From Takakia lepidozioides (taxonomy: Eukaryota > Streptophyta > Takakiopsida > Takakiales > Takakiaceae), in NCBI GenBank assembly GCA_030704615.1, contig CM060731.1, positions 50,716,001 to 50,780,000 on the forward strand: 64,000 nucleotides of DNA, written 5' to 3'. The notes under the pieces are model-generated. The model was not told where the DNA came from. It searched no databases and saw nothing but the letters and a program-made list of their open reading frames with translations. The position numbers and the translations under genes were made by a program. Below are positions 34,163-45,148 of the stretch, one piece after another (positions within the stretch are counted from its first letter, which is position 1; the number at the start of each line of letters is the position of its first letter).

Positions 34163-34379
34163 ACTGTATTCTTTTAATATTCATTTTCATACTATCTGGA
34201 AAACGTTGAATCCCCTTCCTCCACCGTAGTTGTTCCTTTAGAACAAATAATAATCACAGAATCAACTTTCATTTAAATTGCAATATGTATGAATCCATCT
34301 CACAAACCTCCCTGACTCTTCTCATATCCATTGTGCATTCATCTACAGTGTATTCATGCGTGCTCCATTCATGAATTTT

Positions 34380-34665
34380 TTCCTTTGTTCAACATCCATT
34401 GTACATTCATCCTCTGTACTCTTTAATCCACCCCACAAACTTCCCACACTTATTTCATATACGTTGTGCATTCGTCAAAAGTTTTGGTCATGCATCTTCC
34501 TGTCATGAATTTTTGTCATTGCTCAACATCCATTATACATTCATCCATTTTACTCTTATCCATCCCTCATTCATCCATCTACATTCATTTTTCACACTCA
34601 TCCATCTGTTTATCATCCAACTGTACATTCATCCATCCTTTATTCAATGCCGTTTATTATGTCGT
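34380..34665. repeat. Irregular CATTCATCCA-type repeat
   Basis: Repeated words such as TCATCCATT, ACATTCATCC and TGTACATTCATC with variable spacing, from about 34.31 kb. No coding support. Confidence 0.7.
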
Positions 34666-34724
34666 CCAGCTTGTTTCCGCAGTAAAGGGTGCCAATCCGC
34701 GGGAATACACTCCACTTCTTTCTG

Positions 34725-34860
34725 GGCGCGTGGTGACGCGGCCTTCACGTGTGATGACGTGGAGTGAGCCCCGTGACGTGGCATTTGCGCAAGGTGACGT
34801 GGCGTGAGCGCAGTTGCGCTCACGCGCTCACGTGACCAGGCTCACGCCGAGGCGTCCCTG
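34725..34860. repeat. TGACGTGG / CACGTG-rich cluster with hairpin
   Basis: Several TGACGTGG and CACGTG words. The perfect hairpin GTGAGCGCA-gt-TGCGCTCAC lies near 34805. Related words recur at 58.56-58.65 kb. The ACGT cores are the kind bound by plant bZIP/bHLH factors, but the clustering could simply be a repeat-element end. Confidence 0.5.
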
Positions 34861-35631
34861 GTCTCAAAGCTTTCGAGTTGAGAGACTGTCAGACCCTACC
34901 TTTATTTTCTTTAGTGTTCAGTGAGCGGGAGATAGGGGAGTATTGCTTTGTCTCTACCTGGCAGAAAGAGGAGGAGGGTTGGTTAGAGCGAGCTACTGTA
35001 GCTTGGGACAAGGTTAGTGGCAGGTTTCTGGACATAGATATACCTCCTACACCTACCACCATCATGCAGAGCGAGGCACTTTGAGAGAAGTCTGGCAATT
35101 GATAGCATAGATCAGGATTAGATCTTGCTTGGTCGGGCTTCTATTCTCCCCCCCCCCTCTCTTTACTATTTTCATTACTTTATACTTGTAGTTGCCAAAG
35201 CCTCTCTTGGTGGAGGCCAGTCAGTCCGGGGTTTTGGGCTGGGATATTCTGCAGGATCAGCATTGCAGATGGATTTTGGTGTGGGGGTGTTGATGTTTTG
35301 ATTTCTTGTGTTTGGATCCCCCCCAACACCTGCATGCTTGACTGTGCGCCATGTTGGTTTTGTGTGGGCACTTGCTTTCATAGGGATTAGGCCGGATTTG
35401 ATCACCGGTCAATCCTAGAGTATGTTGTCGGTGGTGAGGGTGGAGTGATGACCAGCAAGACCACCAGTGTTTCTTCTATGGTAAGACTGGGTTGATGACC
35501 AACCAACCATAGGAGTTATTGTGGTGGATGCAGGTGCAAGTGCCCTGAACCACTGGGATATGACCCTTAAACTGCAACAGGTGCCCACCCGTGTCACTAT
35601 TAGAATTAGTACTAGAGCCTTATAGTGTCAC

Positions 35632-37740
35632 GTGGGGGAGGTGCACATTGTGAGTGTCATCACGGAGTTACCCAAGGGTTTTGAGGGGAGTACGGCTACA
35701 GGCAGTAACAGTGAGAATGGGTTCACAAGACGAGGTATTCGGTTCAGACCACCTTCACCTCCACCCTTAACTAGTGCAGAGTCAGACACAGACTCGGAGG
35801 CTTCATCAGCAGGTGTGCAGTTTCATTCGCCATTGTTGTGGGACGACATGGAGGAGATGTATGGAGCTACCAAGGGGCATTGTAGGTACTCTGGAGCTGT
35901 GGGCACAATTGAGCTAGATGACTTTATCCAGGAGTTCGACAGCTGATGTGATTTGCAGCAGATGCGCAATCCACAGTTGTTCACCCCATTCATGGCGTGG
36001 AAGGGACTGTTCCAGCATTTGGAAGGCCCGCCTATGGATGATTACCACGAGTTCAGGCGAGGACATGAAGCAGAGATTGAGCAGTGGAGGATGTATTGGT
36101 CACCTGACTACGTCTCCATTATTCGAGGCACGACGCGACCAGTAGCTGCATCAGCACCAATATCTCCCACTGCCAGCACTAGTAGTGGAACAAGTAGTGC
36201 CGGTACTTCTGTAGGTGGTACCAGTTCAAAAGGTGCTACTACTCCTCCTGCCATGACTACAACACATGTGCCTAGATTCAACCCGGTGGTGGAGTTCTTC
36301 CAGGAGTTGCGGAGGAACTACCAAGGTGTACAGACAGAGAAGCTGCGAAGTTTGCAAGACTTCCAGCGCAAACCCAGTGAGAGCCTGCGAGAGGCGTACA
36401 CTCGTATGAGGTGCTTGATAAGTGTGACCCAAGGGGTTACTGAAGCTCAGGCAATCCAGTTCTGGTATGGAATTTTGGACAAGGAGCTCAGGAGAAGGGT
36501 GCGGGATACAACCCTGTTACAAGCAGCCCAACCCACATTTAGCAGATGTGTTTCTGCTGGCTGAGCGGATTGAGCTCAACATGGTGGAGGAGCGAGTTGT
36601 TACCATTGGATTTGGCAAAGACATGCCTGCAAGAGGCGCAGCTGCCTGCCCACAGGCACAAGGGACTGCCCAACAGTGTGGTCAGGGGGGCAAGGTTTCC
36701 CAACCCAAATTTCACAGAGCTTACAGGGGACCTCAGGTGCAGAGGCCAGTAGCATCTTTTGCAAGCCAACAGCAACCAGGGGTGATATGTTGGACATGTG
36801 GAGGACCCCATGTCAAGAGAGATTGCCCAGAGAGTGGCAAAATGCCGACACCAGCACAGCCTGCACAGTTGCAGTGTGGGCATTGTGGCAAGTATGGGCA
36901 TGGAGATGCCCAGTGTTATGGCTTGCATCCTGAATTGCGCCTAGGCCAGTTCCAAGGGAACAATGGTGGCCGGGGGCGAGGTGGACCAGCCCAGAGAGGA
37001 CGAGGTGGCCGGGCACGAGGTGCAGGCCAAGGGCAAGCTCAACATGGCCAAGTACGCGGAGGTCAGGGTGTTGACCAAGGCATGGCCAACCGGCTTCAGC
37101 AGCTAGAGTAGAGGCTCGCTGCCATGGCTACAGCTCAGGTGGTACCGGTTCCCAGGCGGGATGGTCCACCTCCTGCTCCTGAGGGAGGAGATATGGGAGG
37201 CATGGGATTCATGTGCGGAGCAGCACTACCACTAGAGCAGGTGGAGTTTGCTGCAGCCGTGACTCGAGGAGCAGTACGAGTTCCTGAGCCACGAGGTGCA
37301 GAGGTGGAATTGGATCCACAGCGTGGGGAGCAAGCCGTCAGGCGAGGCTTCCTCAGTCATTTACATTGGCGGAGACAGTGTCGACGCCATCCATGGCACC
37401 TAGTTCTCGCCCGACTGTTACCGAGGCGGAGGTTACTATGCCATTGGGGAGAGCTACACGTGCATCACTGACACCTGCTACTTAGGCTAGTGCAGCCGGT
37501 GTGTTATTGGGGGCAGCCACCTCTGTGTGTTAAGCCCCACTGTTCTCGGCAACCATGATTACGACGCTGGGGGTAAGACCAGCTGCAGTGTTCAGACTAG
37601 CAGCAACAGTCTGTGAGAGTGGGGAGATCACTTCATCTTCTGCAGAGTTACTGGAAGGTATAGTGGCAGAGGGATCCTCGGATTTGAGGGTCAAGACTGC
37701 CACGGCTGCGCCATGGCAAGCTGCAGCTGCCAGCTAGGCC
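35632..37740 (+). pseudogene. Ty3-gypsy gag (capsid and zinc-knuckle region)
   Basis: Plus strand, first part of the large element. 35632-35946 carries an acidic N-part. An in-frame TGA at 35944 interrupts it, and the same frame resumes (FMAWKGLFQHLEGPPMDDYH, capsid-like, then VVEFFQELRRNYQGVQTEKL and AYTRMRCLISVTQGVTEAQA) to about 36540, where a one-base shift occurs. The following frame holds two knuckles, CWTCGGPHVKRDC (spacing one short of canonical) and CGHCGKYGHGDAQC, then an RG/Q-rich tail. Further damage: TAG at 37109, a shift near 37335, TAG at about 37735. Gag would form the cytoplasmic particle that packages element RNA. The true start and the 5' LTR were not identified. Confidence 0.8.
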
Positions 37741-37807
37741 AGCCTTTGAGCGCGCCATGGTGACACCTGGAGTTGTCTTGTTAGACAATTAGGATGACAT
37801 TTTCTCT

Positions 37808-38290
37808 TTGAGTGGACCGGCAGGCAAGAAGTACCGGCCACTGCGGGTCTTGTTGGACTCGGGAGCTCAGCCACTGATGTTGGGCAGAGCTGCTATTGCA
37901 GGTTTGGGCCTCATGGAGGCGGATATGGAGCCTTGTCCTTTCCAGATACAGACATCTCCGGAAGGATCAGAGCAGGCTCGGGGCATGACACGGCGTGAGT
38001 TGGCCATTAGACTGCAGCCGGATCATCCTATAGATGGCTCAGTGACGCGAGCCAAGGCCATTGTGATAGACGCGGTCTCTTACGATGTTCTCGTTGGTGG
38101 GGCAGTGTTATATCCCATGGGTTTCACCCTGGACTTTTGGGAGGAGTTAGCATCCTACAGGCCTGGATGGCAGTCAGGGGATGGTCGTCGTGCACAGCTC
38201 CCTGTGACATTCATTGGGGGTATTTGCGGCTGCCCAGCGGGGCAAGATGCCAGCACTAGCCGCTTTTACAGCTGCAGTTAGTTGGCCTAG
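37808..38290 (+). pseudogene. Retropepsin-like protease domain
   Basis: Plus strand. The motif RVLLDSGAQPLMLGRAAIAG contains the D-S-G active-site triad of retroviral-type aspartic proteases, about 15 residues after the frame opens. The fold region extends to GGAVLYPMGFTLDFWEELAS. The family cuts the Gag-Pol polyprotein. A frameshift near 38215 separates it from the following linker (QRGKMPALAAFTAAVSWPRE), and another near 38420 separates that from the methyltransferase. Confidence 0.8.
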
Positions 38291-38559
38291 AGAGTTGCTG
38301 GAAGGCAATGCCCATGCAGAGGATGTGCCACCTTCAGCAGAGCAGGATGACATGCATGGTATGGCGGAATTGCCTGCCATGGTTGCTCACACTCCATTGT
38401 GGGGGTACGAACAAGGATTTGCAGCAGGCTGCTGATGGACGGGTGCAACAAGCCTGGGTAGAGGCCTTTGTACCGTCAGGAAAAGAGGAGAGTGCGGTGA
38501 TTGCACCAGGACCACCTCAGTTGTCGCCATTGGATACCACACCTCTTGTGTGGCAGTGC

Positions 38560-39821
38560 CCGGATGAAGGCATATGCCTTCTGGACTTGTTTGGCGGGAT
38601 CAGCACTGATTGGCTGCAGTGCAGCAGGCAGGTGTACGAGTTCGACGTTACCTGTATGTGGAGAGGGATGAGACTGCACGACACGTCTCACTACGCCATG
38701 TTGCTCAGTTGGTACAGCAGTACCCTGATTTGTTGTCAGTGTCTGCAGTTCGTGGATACCAACAAGCCTTGCCAGCAGACATTTCGTTGCTGGGGGCGCA
38801 GGATTTGGAGCAGGTTGGCTCCATTGATCTGGTAGTGGCAGGTTGGCCCTGCCAAGGGCATTCATCAGCCGGGCATGGCAATGGATTGCGAGACTCGAGG
38901 ACCGGTCTGTTTTGGGAGATGGTGCGGGTTTTGCGCCACTTGCAGCTTCATCAAGCTGTATCTCCAGCATACATCTTGGAGAATGTGCCACTGATGGGTG
39001 ATTCTCGGGCCAGGGTGATGGCCAGTGTGCATCAAGTCCGGTCGTGGCTTGGGTTAGCAGTGTTGCTGGATGCAGCTGCAGTGGGGTCACGGGCTCATCG
39101 TCCACGGCTATGGTGGACTAACTTGATGCCACCCGCACTGCTCAAGCGTGCATTTGATGGGGTGCAGCGGCTAGCACACCTCACAGTGGATAGCATTTTG
39201 GACACAGGGAGGCAGTCTCAACGTGTGAGACACGATGACCGTTCGCCTTTGGCAGTGGTCAACAGGGTGGGTCAACCACAAGCAGCATTACCTACACTGC
39301 TCAGCTTCCCAGGATCCCATGCTTTTCGGGATGGTGGACCTGGCCTCTTGTGGGATAGCCAGTTGCAACAATTAGTGGAGCCCAATGCTGACGAGCGCGA
39401 GTGGGCAATGGGTTTTACCACTAGTACCACGGCGGTGCCATCTCTTTCTGAGGCATCACATTGTCAGGTGTTGGGGCAAGCAATGGATCTCAATTGCTTG
39501 ACCTGGATTATCAGCTTGGCTATGGCCGAGCAGCGCAGAGTACGGAGTACACTTCCCTTCATGGTCTCCCTGCCTACCGAGACGGTACAGGCAGCGAGTG
39601 GGGGCAAGCAGGTGAGGACCACGAGGTGCAAGCCGCATCCATGGCACACGTGGGAGGTGCTCGAGGTTCAGAAGGAGTTGGCAGCCAAGGCGGCGGTGAT
39701 GGATCAGGTTGGGGAATTTTCTCGGGTTGAGGAGGTCCTCAAGGATGGGATGATAGGGCAGGGTGAGACATTATCACTGACAGAGGAGGTAGTGGTCACT
39801 GCTCAAGAGGTTGCAGCATAG
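38560..39821 (+). pseudogene. C5-cytosine DNA methyltransferase domain within the gypsy polyprotein
   Basis: Plus strand, between protease and reverse transcriptase. Motifs in order: GICLLDLFGGIST (motif I, AdoMet binding) ending at a one-base shift near 38605; LAAVQQAGVRVRRYLYVERD (acidic motif II); SIDLVVAGWPCQGHSSAGHG (motif IV with catalytic Pro-Cys-Gln); LRDSRTGLFWEMVRVL (motif V area); AYILENVPLMGD (motif VI, ENV); GSRAHRPRLWWTNL (motif VIII-like); then a variable region; EREWAMGF and CQVLGQAMDLNCLTWIISLA (motifs IX-X). The AHRPRLWWTN form is closer to DNMT3/DRM-like than bacterial QxRxR enzymes, by eye. The enzyme would transfer a methyl group to cytosine C5. From 38610 to the RT the reading frame is continuous except for a TAG at 39819, so it was part of the polyprotein and not a separate insertion. 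The catalytic Cys, ENV Glu and motif I are present; this copy is inactivated only by the shift and stop. Confidence 0.9.
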
Positions 39822-41330
39822 CAACCACGGGACGCGTCTTCTACCTCTAAGCCTGCTAGACTTAAGGTTGCAGTCACGGAGGACAACTGGGAGCCTGATG
39901 TTGGACCTATAGTCACCGGAGGAGAGAGACGACGTATACGGCAGTTCTTGAGGGCTTACAGGAACTGCTTTGCCTTCAGTTTGAAGGACTTAGGAGCACT
40001 GAAGGGTCAAGAGATTTGCATTGAATTGGCTACTGACACGCCAATCTTTCGGAGACCCTATAGATACAGTGACATGGAGAGGTCCTTGATTCAGATGAGA
40101 ACTCGGGACCTTTGGGAGGCTGGTTTGGTGGAGCTATCTGGGGGAGAATATGCTTCAGCCACAATGATGCCAGCCAAGAATGATGTCTATGGCAATTGGA
40201 CAGAGAGACGTATGTGCGGTGATTACCGGCCTGTAAATCGTCAGACCAAGTCCGATAGGTATGCTATGCCAACACCAGAGGAGATCTTTGATGCCATTGG
40301 GCATGCAAAGGTCTTTAGCACTTTGGATTTACGATCCGGATATCACCAGTTGCCGATCAAGGAGGCGGATAAGCAGAAGACGACATTCTGGGGGATCAAT
40401 GAGCACGGGAAGGATTGTCTTTACCAGTGGCGGTTCTTACCATTTGGGCTTAAAAACGCTCCGGCAGAGTTTCAGAGAGTCATGGACAGGATTCTAGCAG
40501 GGGTGGAGTTTGCTCGGTGCTACATAGATGACATCATCATCTTTAGTGCTACGGTGGAGAAGCATGAGAGACACCTTCAGATGATATTTGAGCGTTTGAG
40601 GGCACACGGATTGAAGTTACATCCGGGGAAGTGCAAGTTTTTCCACAACCAGATTGAGTATCTGGGTCACATGATATATCTTGGAGGATTGGGGATACAG
40701 CAGACTAAGGTAGAGTCCATTGCACAGATTCCACGCCCCACGGATGTGAGCCGAGTTCGAGCTTTCATGGGGTTAGCAAACTATTATAGACGGTTTGTTA
40801 AGGGATTTAGTGCCATTACAAAGGCTCTAACCAAGTTGACCAAGGTGGACCAGGAGTGGCAGTGGGAAGATGAGCAAGAACAAGCTTTTCAAGAGCTCAA
40901 GGCGAGGTTGACCTCGGCGCCCATCTTGAGACGACCTATCATGGGGCGTCCTTTTCAGCTGCTTACGGATTGGAGCATGCTGGGGCTTGGAGCGGTGCTC
41001 ACATAGGTGGATGATGAGGGAAGAGAGTTCGTAGTGGCTTATGCTAGCCGTTCGAACAATGCTGCCGAGTCTAAGTATAGTTCATATGAGGGAGAATGCT
41101 TAGCTGTAGTGTGGGCCGCGGCACACTTCAGGTGCTATCTATACGGCAATCTCTTCACCCTTGTCACGGATCACCAACCACTCAAGTGGTTGATGGAGTC
41201 AGACAAGCTTACGGGGAAGCTTGCACGGTGGGCACTCATCCTTCAAGAGTATGACTTTCAGGTTGTGCATCGACCAGGTTTGGTCAATCGCAATGCAGAT
41301 GGGTTGAGTCGCAATCCATGCAGGAACTTC
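39822..41330 (+). pseudogene. Ty3-gypsy reverse transcriptase and RNase H
   Basis: Plus strand, same frame as the methyltransferase. Reverse transcriptase blocks: VFSTLDLRSGYHQLPI (first catalytic Asp), RFLPFGLKNAPAEFQRVMDR, and CYIDDIIIFSATVEKH (catalytic YIDD). Thumb/connection: ANYYRRFVKGFSAITKALTK. RNase H: FQLLTDWSMLGLGAVL with its Asp, a TAG stop at 41004, then FVVAYASRSNNAAESKYSSY, EGECLAVVW and LVTDHQPLKWL. The domain converts genomic RNA to DNA in the particle. It ends at a frameshift near 41315 after RNADGLSRNP. Apart from the stops the catalytic residues are conserved, so the copy is fairly young. Confidence 0.95.
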
Positions 41331-42800
41331 AGGATGACACTGGAGCTCGGTGGCATGGTGAGAGGGATGAGGAGATGGTGCCTGGATGGCATGCATCTGC
41401 ATTTCTGTATATCTTGGCAGCGGAAGGCCAGGTTGGACCTGCAACAGGGATGACTGTAGATCAAGTGTCTGAGGACCCTGAGGCCAGCAATGAGCAAGGT
41501 GGCGCCAAAGATATACATGAGGATTCAGCTGTGTTGGACTATCTCTATACTGGAGACACGGCAACCACTGTGACTGCCAAGGAGAGGGATCGGATCCTAC
41601 AACGAGCCAAGAGGTTCAAGTGGGAGGGGACACACCTGCTCCGAGTGTGGGAAGATGGTCGAGTGAGGATTGTGCCTCATCCAACACAGCGGGCATGGTT
41701 AGTGCGGCATGCCCATGAGGAGTTGGGGCATTTTGGGGTGCGACGCACTCATAGTCTACTGCAGGGGCAATATTGGTGGCGTGGTATGCACACAGAGGTG
41801 CAACAATTTGTGGCTAGGTGCATGGTGTGTGACAGGGTACGTGCTTCATTCAACGCCCCTACTCCACAATTGCACGCTCTTCCGATCATGGGATTGGGCT
41901 ACAGGTGGAGTCTTGACTTCGCAGGGCCGTTGCCACTGACCATGCGCCACAACAAGTACGTGTTGGTGATGGTGGAACACTTCTCCAAGTGGATCGAGTT
42001 GGTTTCCATTGCCTAATAAGGCTAGTGAGGGAGCCGCGTATGCATTCTTGGATTGTGTACTTAGCCGATTCGGTGCTCCAGCTGAGGTACTCACGGACCA
42101 AGGGAGAGAGTTCTTGGGGGAGTTTCAGGCTTTGCGTGACAAGGCCTTGATAGACCACCGCACCACTTCTCGGGATCATCCTGAGGCCGATGGCTTGGCA
42201 AAGAGAGTTGTTCAGACAATAAAGAGGGGTTTGCGCAAGTATGGCTTGCAGAAGGGACACCTAGGAGATTGGGACCTTCAGTTACCCTGGTTAGCCATGG
42301 GCTACAGGTTCAGCAAGCAAGCATCACTTGCCTCCTTCTCACCATACTTTCTTCTCTTTGGCCGAGAGCCGGATTTGCCTACATCCATTCGCAGAGAAGC
42401 TGCCACAGTTCTTAACCTTGACGATCCGGATGTGTGGGCACGTGTATGTGCAGAGTTGTTCAAGAAAGTCATGCCCATGGCTTTCGAGAACCTTGCCATT
42501 GCACAACATCGTGATACGATGAGGTATGCTACCATACGTGGTGGGGGTTATTGTCCTGGGGTTCGGAGATTCAACCCTGGTGACTATGTCTATCTGCAGC
42601 AGACTACTCCTACGACCTTGGATATGACTGCAGGACGTGTTATTTTGAGAGTTCGAGAGGTCTTGCCCTCAGGCGTCTTGATCTTGGAGGGTCGGGATGG
42701 CATAACTTGGAAGGACCATGTGCGTAATTGTGCGCCATGTCACCTTCCGAATGTCGATGGCAGGATTGACCCAAACCTGGCAGTGGTATCTGCAAGTTTG
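41318..42800 (+). pseudogene. Ty3-gypsy integrase
   Basis: Plus strand. H2C2 zinc-binding N-domain: HAHEELGHFGVRRTH then ARCMVCDRV. Core: YRWSLDFAGPLPL (first Asp), a frameshift near 42010, EVLTDQGREFLGEF (second Asp), and SRDHPEADGLAKRVVQTIKR, where canonical integrases place the catalytic Glu. The following FSPYFLLFGREPDLP matches gypsy integrases. The C-domain has GDYVYLQQTTPTTLDMTAGR and LILEGRDGITWKDHVRNCAP, an SH3-like GPY/F-region equivalent. No chromodomain follows; a PHD finger does (next entry). Confidence 0.9.
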
Positions 42801-42947
42801 ATGTGCATGTTGTGTGGGTCTGCTAGAGGGGCAGCCACCATGCTGGTGTGTGATCGATGCTCTAGAGGTTGGCATATGGGATGCTTGACTCCACCTCTTG
42901 AGATGGTTCTGGATGGGGATTGGTTATGTCCACATTGCATTGGATAG
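42800..42947 (+). pseudogene. C-terminal PHD finger of the gypsy polyprotein
   Basis: Same frame as the integrase. The C4HC3 zinc pattern is complete: CMLC (about 42804), VCDRC, GWHMGC, WLCPHC, with the hydrophobic-Cys-Asp and Trp-x-x-x-C spacing of PHD fingers and a stop just after. PHD fingers commonly read histone H3 tails, unmodified or K4-methylated. Chromoviruses carry a chromodomain in this position for targeting, so a PHD here suggests an alternative chromatin-reading targeting module (inference). A second, diverged copy with all eight ligands intact lies at 44.89-45.03 kb, so the finger belongs to the family and is not a chance join. Confidence 0.85.
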
Positions 42948-43189
42948 TGGGAGTGGATACAACCATGGAAGGCTAACAAGAAACGCAAGGCCAAGCTACT
43001 AGGAAACCTTCAACACACGAGATCCTGGCTCGAGTTCACAGATTGCAAGACGGCGACTAACGATGGGGCTACTCTTGTACCCGGCCTCTTGGTCTATAGA
43101 GTTTGAGTACAATATGGACAGTGATAGAGGACTTAGTACGGCTGTGGCTATTACATCTTGTAGCTATTTGGAGTTAGAGGGACCTATCC

Positions 43190-43292
43190 ACCAGCTAGGG
43201 GGGCGATTGTGGCAGACTATTTTATTGTGCATATATGCTTGGTGTGGTTTGGACAGCGATGTAGTTGTGTAGTGATATGTATGCGCACGACA
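43190..43292 (+). mobile_element. Polypurine tract and truncated 3' LTR of the large gypsy element
   Basis: AGCTAGGGGGGCGAT followed by TGTGG (LTR start about 43210), matching 30.71 kb. Only about 80 bases of LTR remain before unrelated DNA begins after GCGCACGACA at about 43291. The last shared words (ATATGTATGCGCACGACA) also occur at 30.87 kb and inverted at 44.3 kb. Confidence 0.65.
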
Positions 43293-43299
43293 TATTGAT

Positions 43300-44284
43300 A
43301 TCATAACTGATTTGGGAGGTAAAATTGAAGAGGTACTGGAGGCTATTACACGGTTTTTTGCTTTTGCGGATTCTTCAATTACTTATCAAGAGGAGATCCA
43401 AGGTGGGATTGCGCAAAGTGGGCTTGATGTTGTATGCGCACATAGCCAGTGCATCGGTTCTATTTCTCAGGATGAGAATTGACGGGGTCTTGACCAACAG
43501 AATATGGCCCAGACGCTTCTCTGAAGAAATGAGAAAGCGCCGTTTATGCATTTTGGAAAAAAAAATGACAATGATGTGGCACTTAGCGACCCTATTATTG
43601 CTTTACCCTAACACTACTCGTCTCCCACTTTTTAATGGTCATTTTATATACACACACATCTCTCTCTCTCTCTCTCTATCTTGGGATTAGGCTAAACTAA
43701 TTACTTACAGCCTATTATTCTATTAAGGAACCCTATGCTTCTAGAAGTCTCGAGAATGAAGGGTACAACGAATGAATTCATTTGTTCCAAATCCCTAAGT
43801 AGGATTATATTGATAGATCTGTGTTTCAAAACAGTGGCGTTAATTCATGTCGGGAGTTCAGATTCCTAAAACTGCTGAGTTCATAGTTCGTGAATCACTG
43901 TACGTCATATTATCTATTTTCAGCTGCAGATTGTTGTGCATTACCTGTCAGTTGCAATGTCACATGCAAGTCTTTCTCCAGTTCTCAAGGTGGTTGTCTC
44001 CATGAGCACCTTGCCCCCTGATTTCCTTTTGACTTACCTTGCTTAGGAATGCATGTTGGAAAGTAATGACATGTAAAGCGTTAAGACCTGCTACTTACCT
44101 CGCGCATCCTCACTAATCTGTGTTCTGTTGAATGGTTGTGATTTTGGGACGGGCGTAGGTAATGGTCCTTCACCTTTCATGGATTTTTTAGCATTGTAGG
44201 TTGAAGGCTTCAGGGTAGTAGTAAGGGAAGGAAGATGAAGGGTATGGAACCAGTAGGCTACATACACAAGGGAAGACACCCTTG
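43300..44284. other. No gene recognised
   Basis: No supported coding region. Contains a CT microsatellite near 43660-43677. The fragment is inserted between two pieces of gypsy DNA and may be a further unidentified element. Confidence 0.4.
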
Positions 44285-44371
44285 TTAGAGCTGTCGTGCG
44301 CGTACATATCGCTACACCACTACATCGCTGTCCAAAACCACAAAACACATGTGCCCGCCACAAGTGCCTTG
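44285..44371 (-). mobile_element. Gypsy LTR fragment, inverted
   Basis: The reverse complement reads tggttttggacagcgatgta and gcgatatgtacgcgcacgac, matching the LTR at 30.82-30.89 kb and 43.24-43.29 kb. It directly abuts the second integrase fragment. Confidence 0.7.
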
Positions 44372-45040
44372 GTTAGCCATGGGCTACAGGTTTAGCAAAC
44401 AAGCATCACTTGCCTCTTTCTCACCATATTTCCTTCTCTTTGGCCGAGAGCCGGATTTGCCTGCAGCCATTCGTAGGGACACTGCTCAAATCCTTAACCT
44501 TGACAATCCGGACGTGTGGGTACGTGCATGTGAACAGCGTGCAGAGTTGTTCAAGAAAGTCATGCCCATGGCTTTTGAGAACCTTGCCATTGCACAGCAC
44601 CGTGATACGTTGAGATATGCCACTATACGCGGTGAAGGATATCGTCATGGGTTCGGAGGTTTAGCCCTGGTGACTATGTTTATTTGCAGCAGACTGCGCC
44701 TACGACCCTGGATGTCACTGTAGGGCGTGTTATTCTGAGGGTTCAAAAGGTGTTGCCCTTAAGAGTCATGATCTTGGAGGGTCAGGATGGCATGACTTGG
44801 AAAGACCATGTGCGTAATTGTGCGCTATGTCACCTTCCCAATGTCGATGGCAGAGTTGACCCAAACTTGGCAGTGGTACCTGCAGGTTTGAGGTGCATGC
44901 TCTGTAGGTCTGCCAAATGGGCAGCCACCATGCTAGTATGTGATCGATGCTCGAGAGGTTGGCACATGGGATGCTTGACACCACCTCTTGAGAAGGTTCC
45001 TGATGGAGATTGGTTGTGTCCACACTGCTTGGGATAGTGG
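44363..45040 (+). pseudogene. Second integrase C-part and PHD finger (same gypsy family)
   Basis: Plus strand. Starts at WLAMGYRFSKQASLASFSPY within the integrase and matches 42290-42947, with codon-level differences and an extra EQR insertion. A frameshift occurs near 44660. The C-terminus retains an intact C4HC3 PHD finger (CMLC, VCDRC, GWHMGC, WLCPHC) and a stop at 45036. The downstream leader ends at GACTAACGA (45140-45148), where the GC-rich repeat begins. Confidence 0.85.
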
Positions 45041-45148
45041 CAATGGACATGACTAGAGGCAGCTAACAAGACATGGGAGGCCAAGCTCATAGGAGTCAAT
45101 ACACGAGATCCCACGCTCAAGTTCACAGGTTGCAAGACGGCGACTAAC

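Noticed and set aside
38476-39105. 209-codon minus-strand ORF
   Set aside because: Shadow of the C5 methyltransferase reading frame on the plus strand.
43325-43690. 121-codon plus-strand ORF
   Set aside because: No motif. It ends in a CT microsatellite and lies between truncated element pieces.
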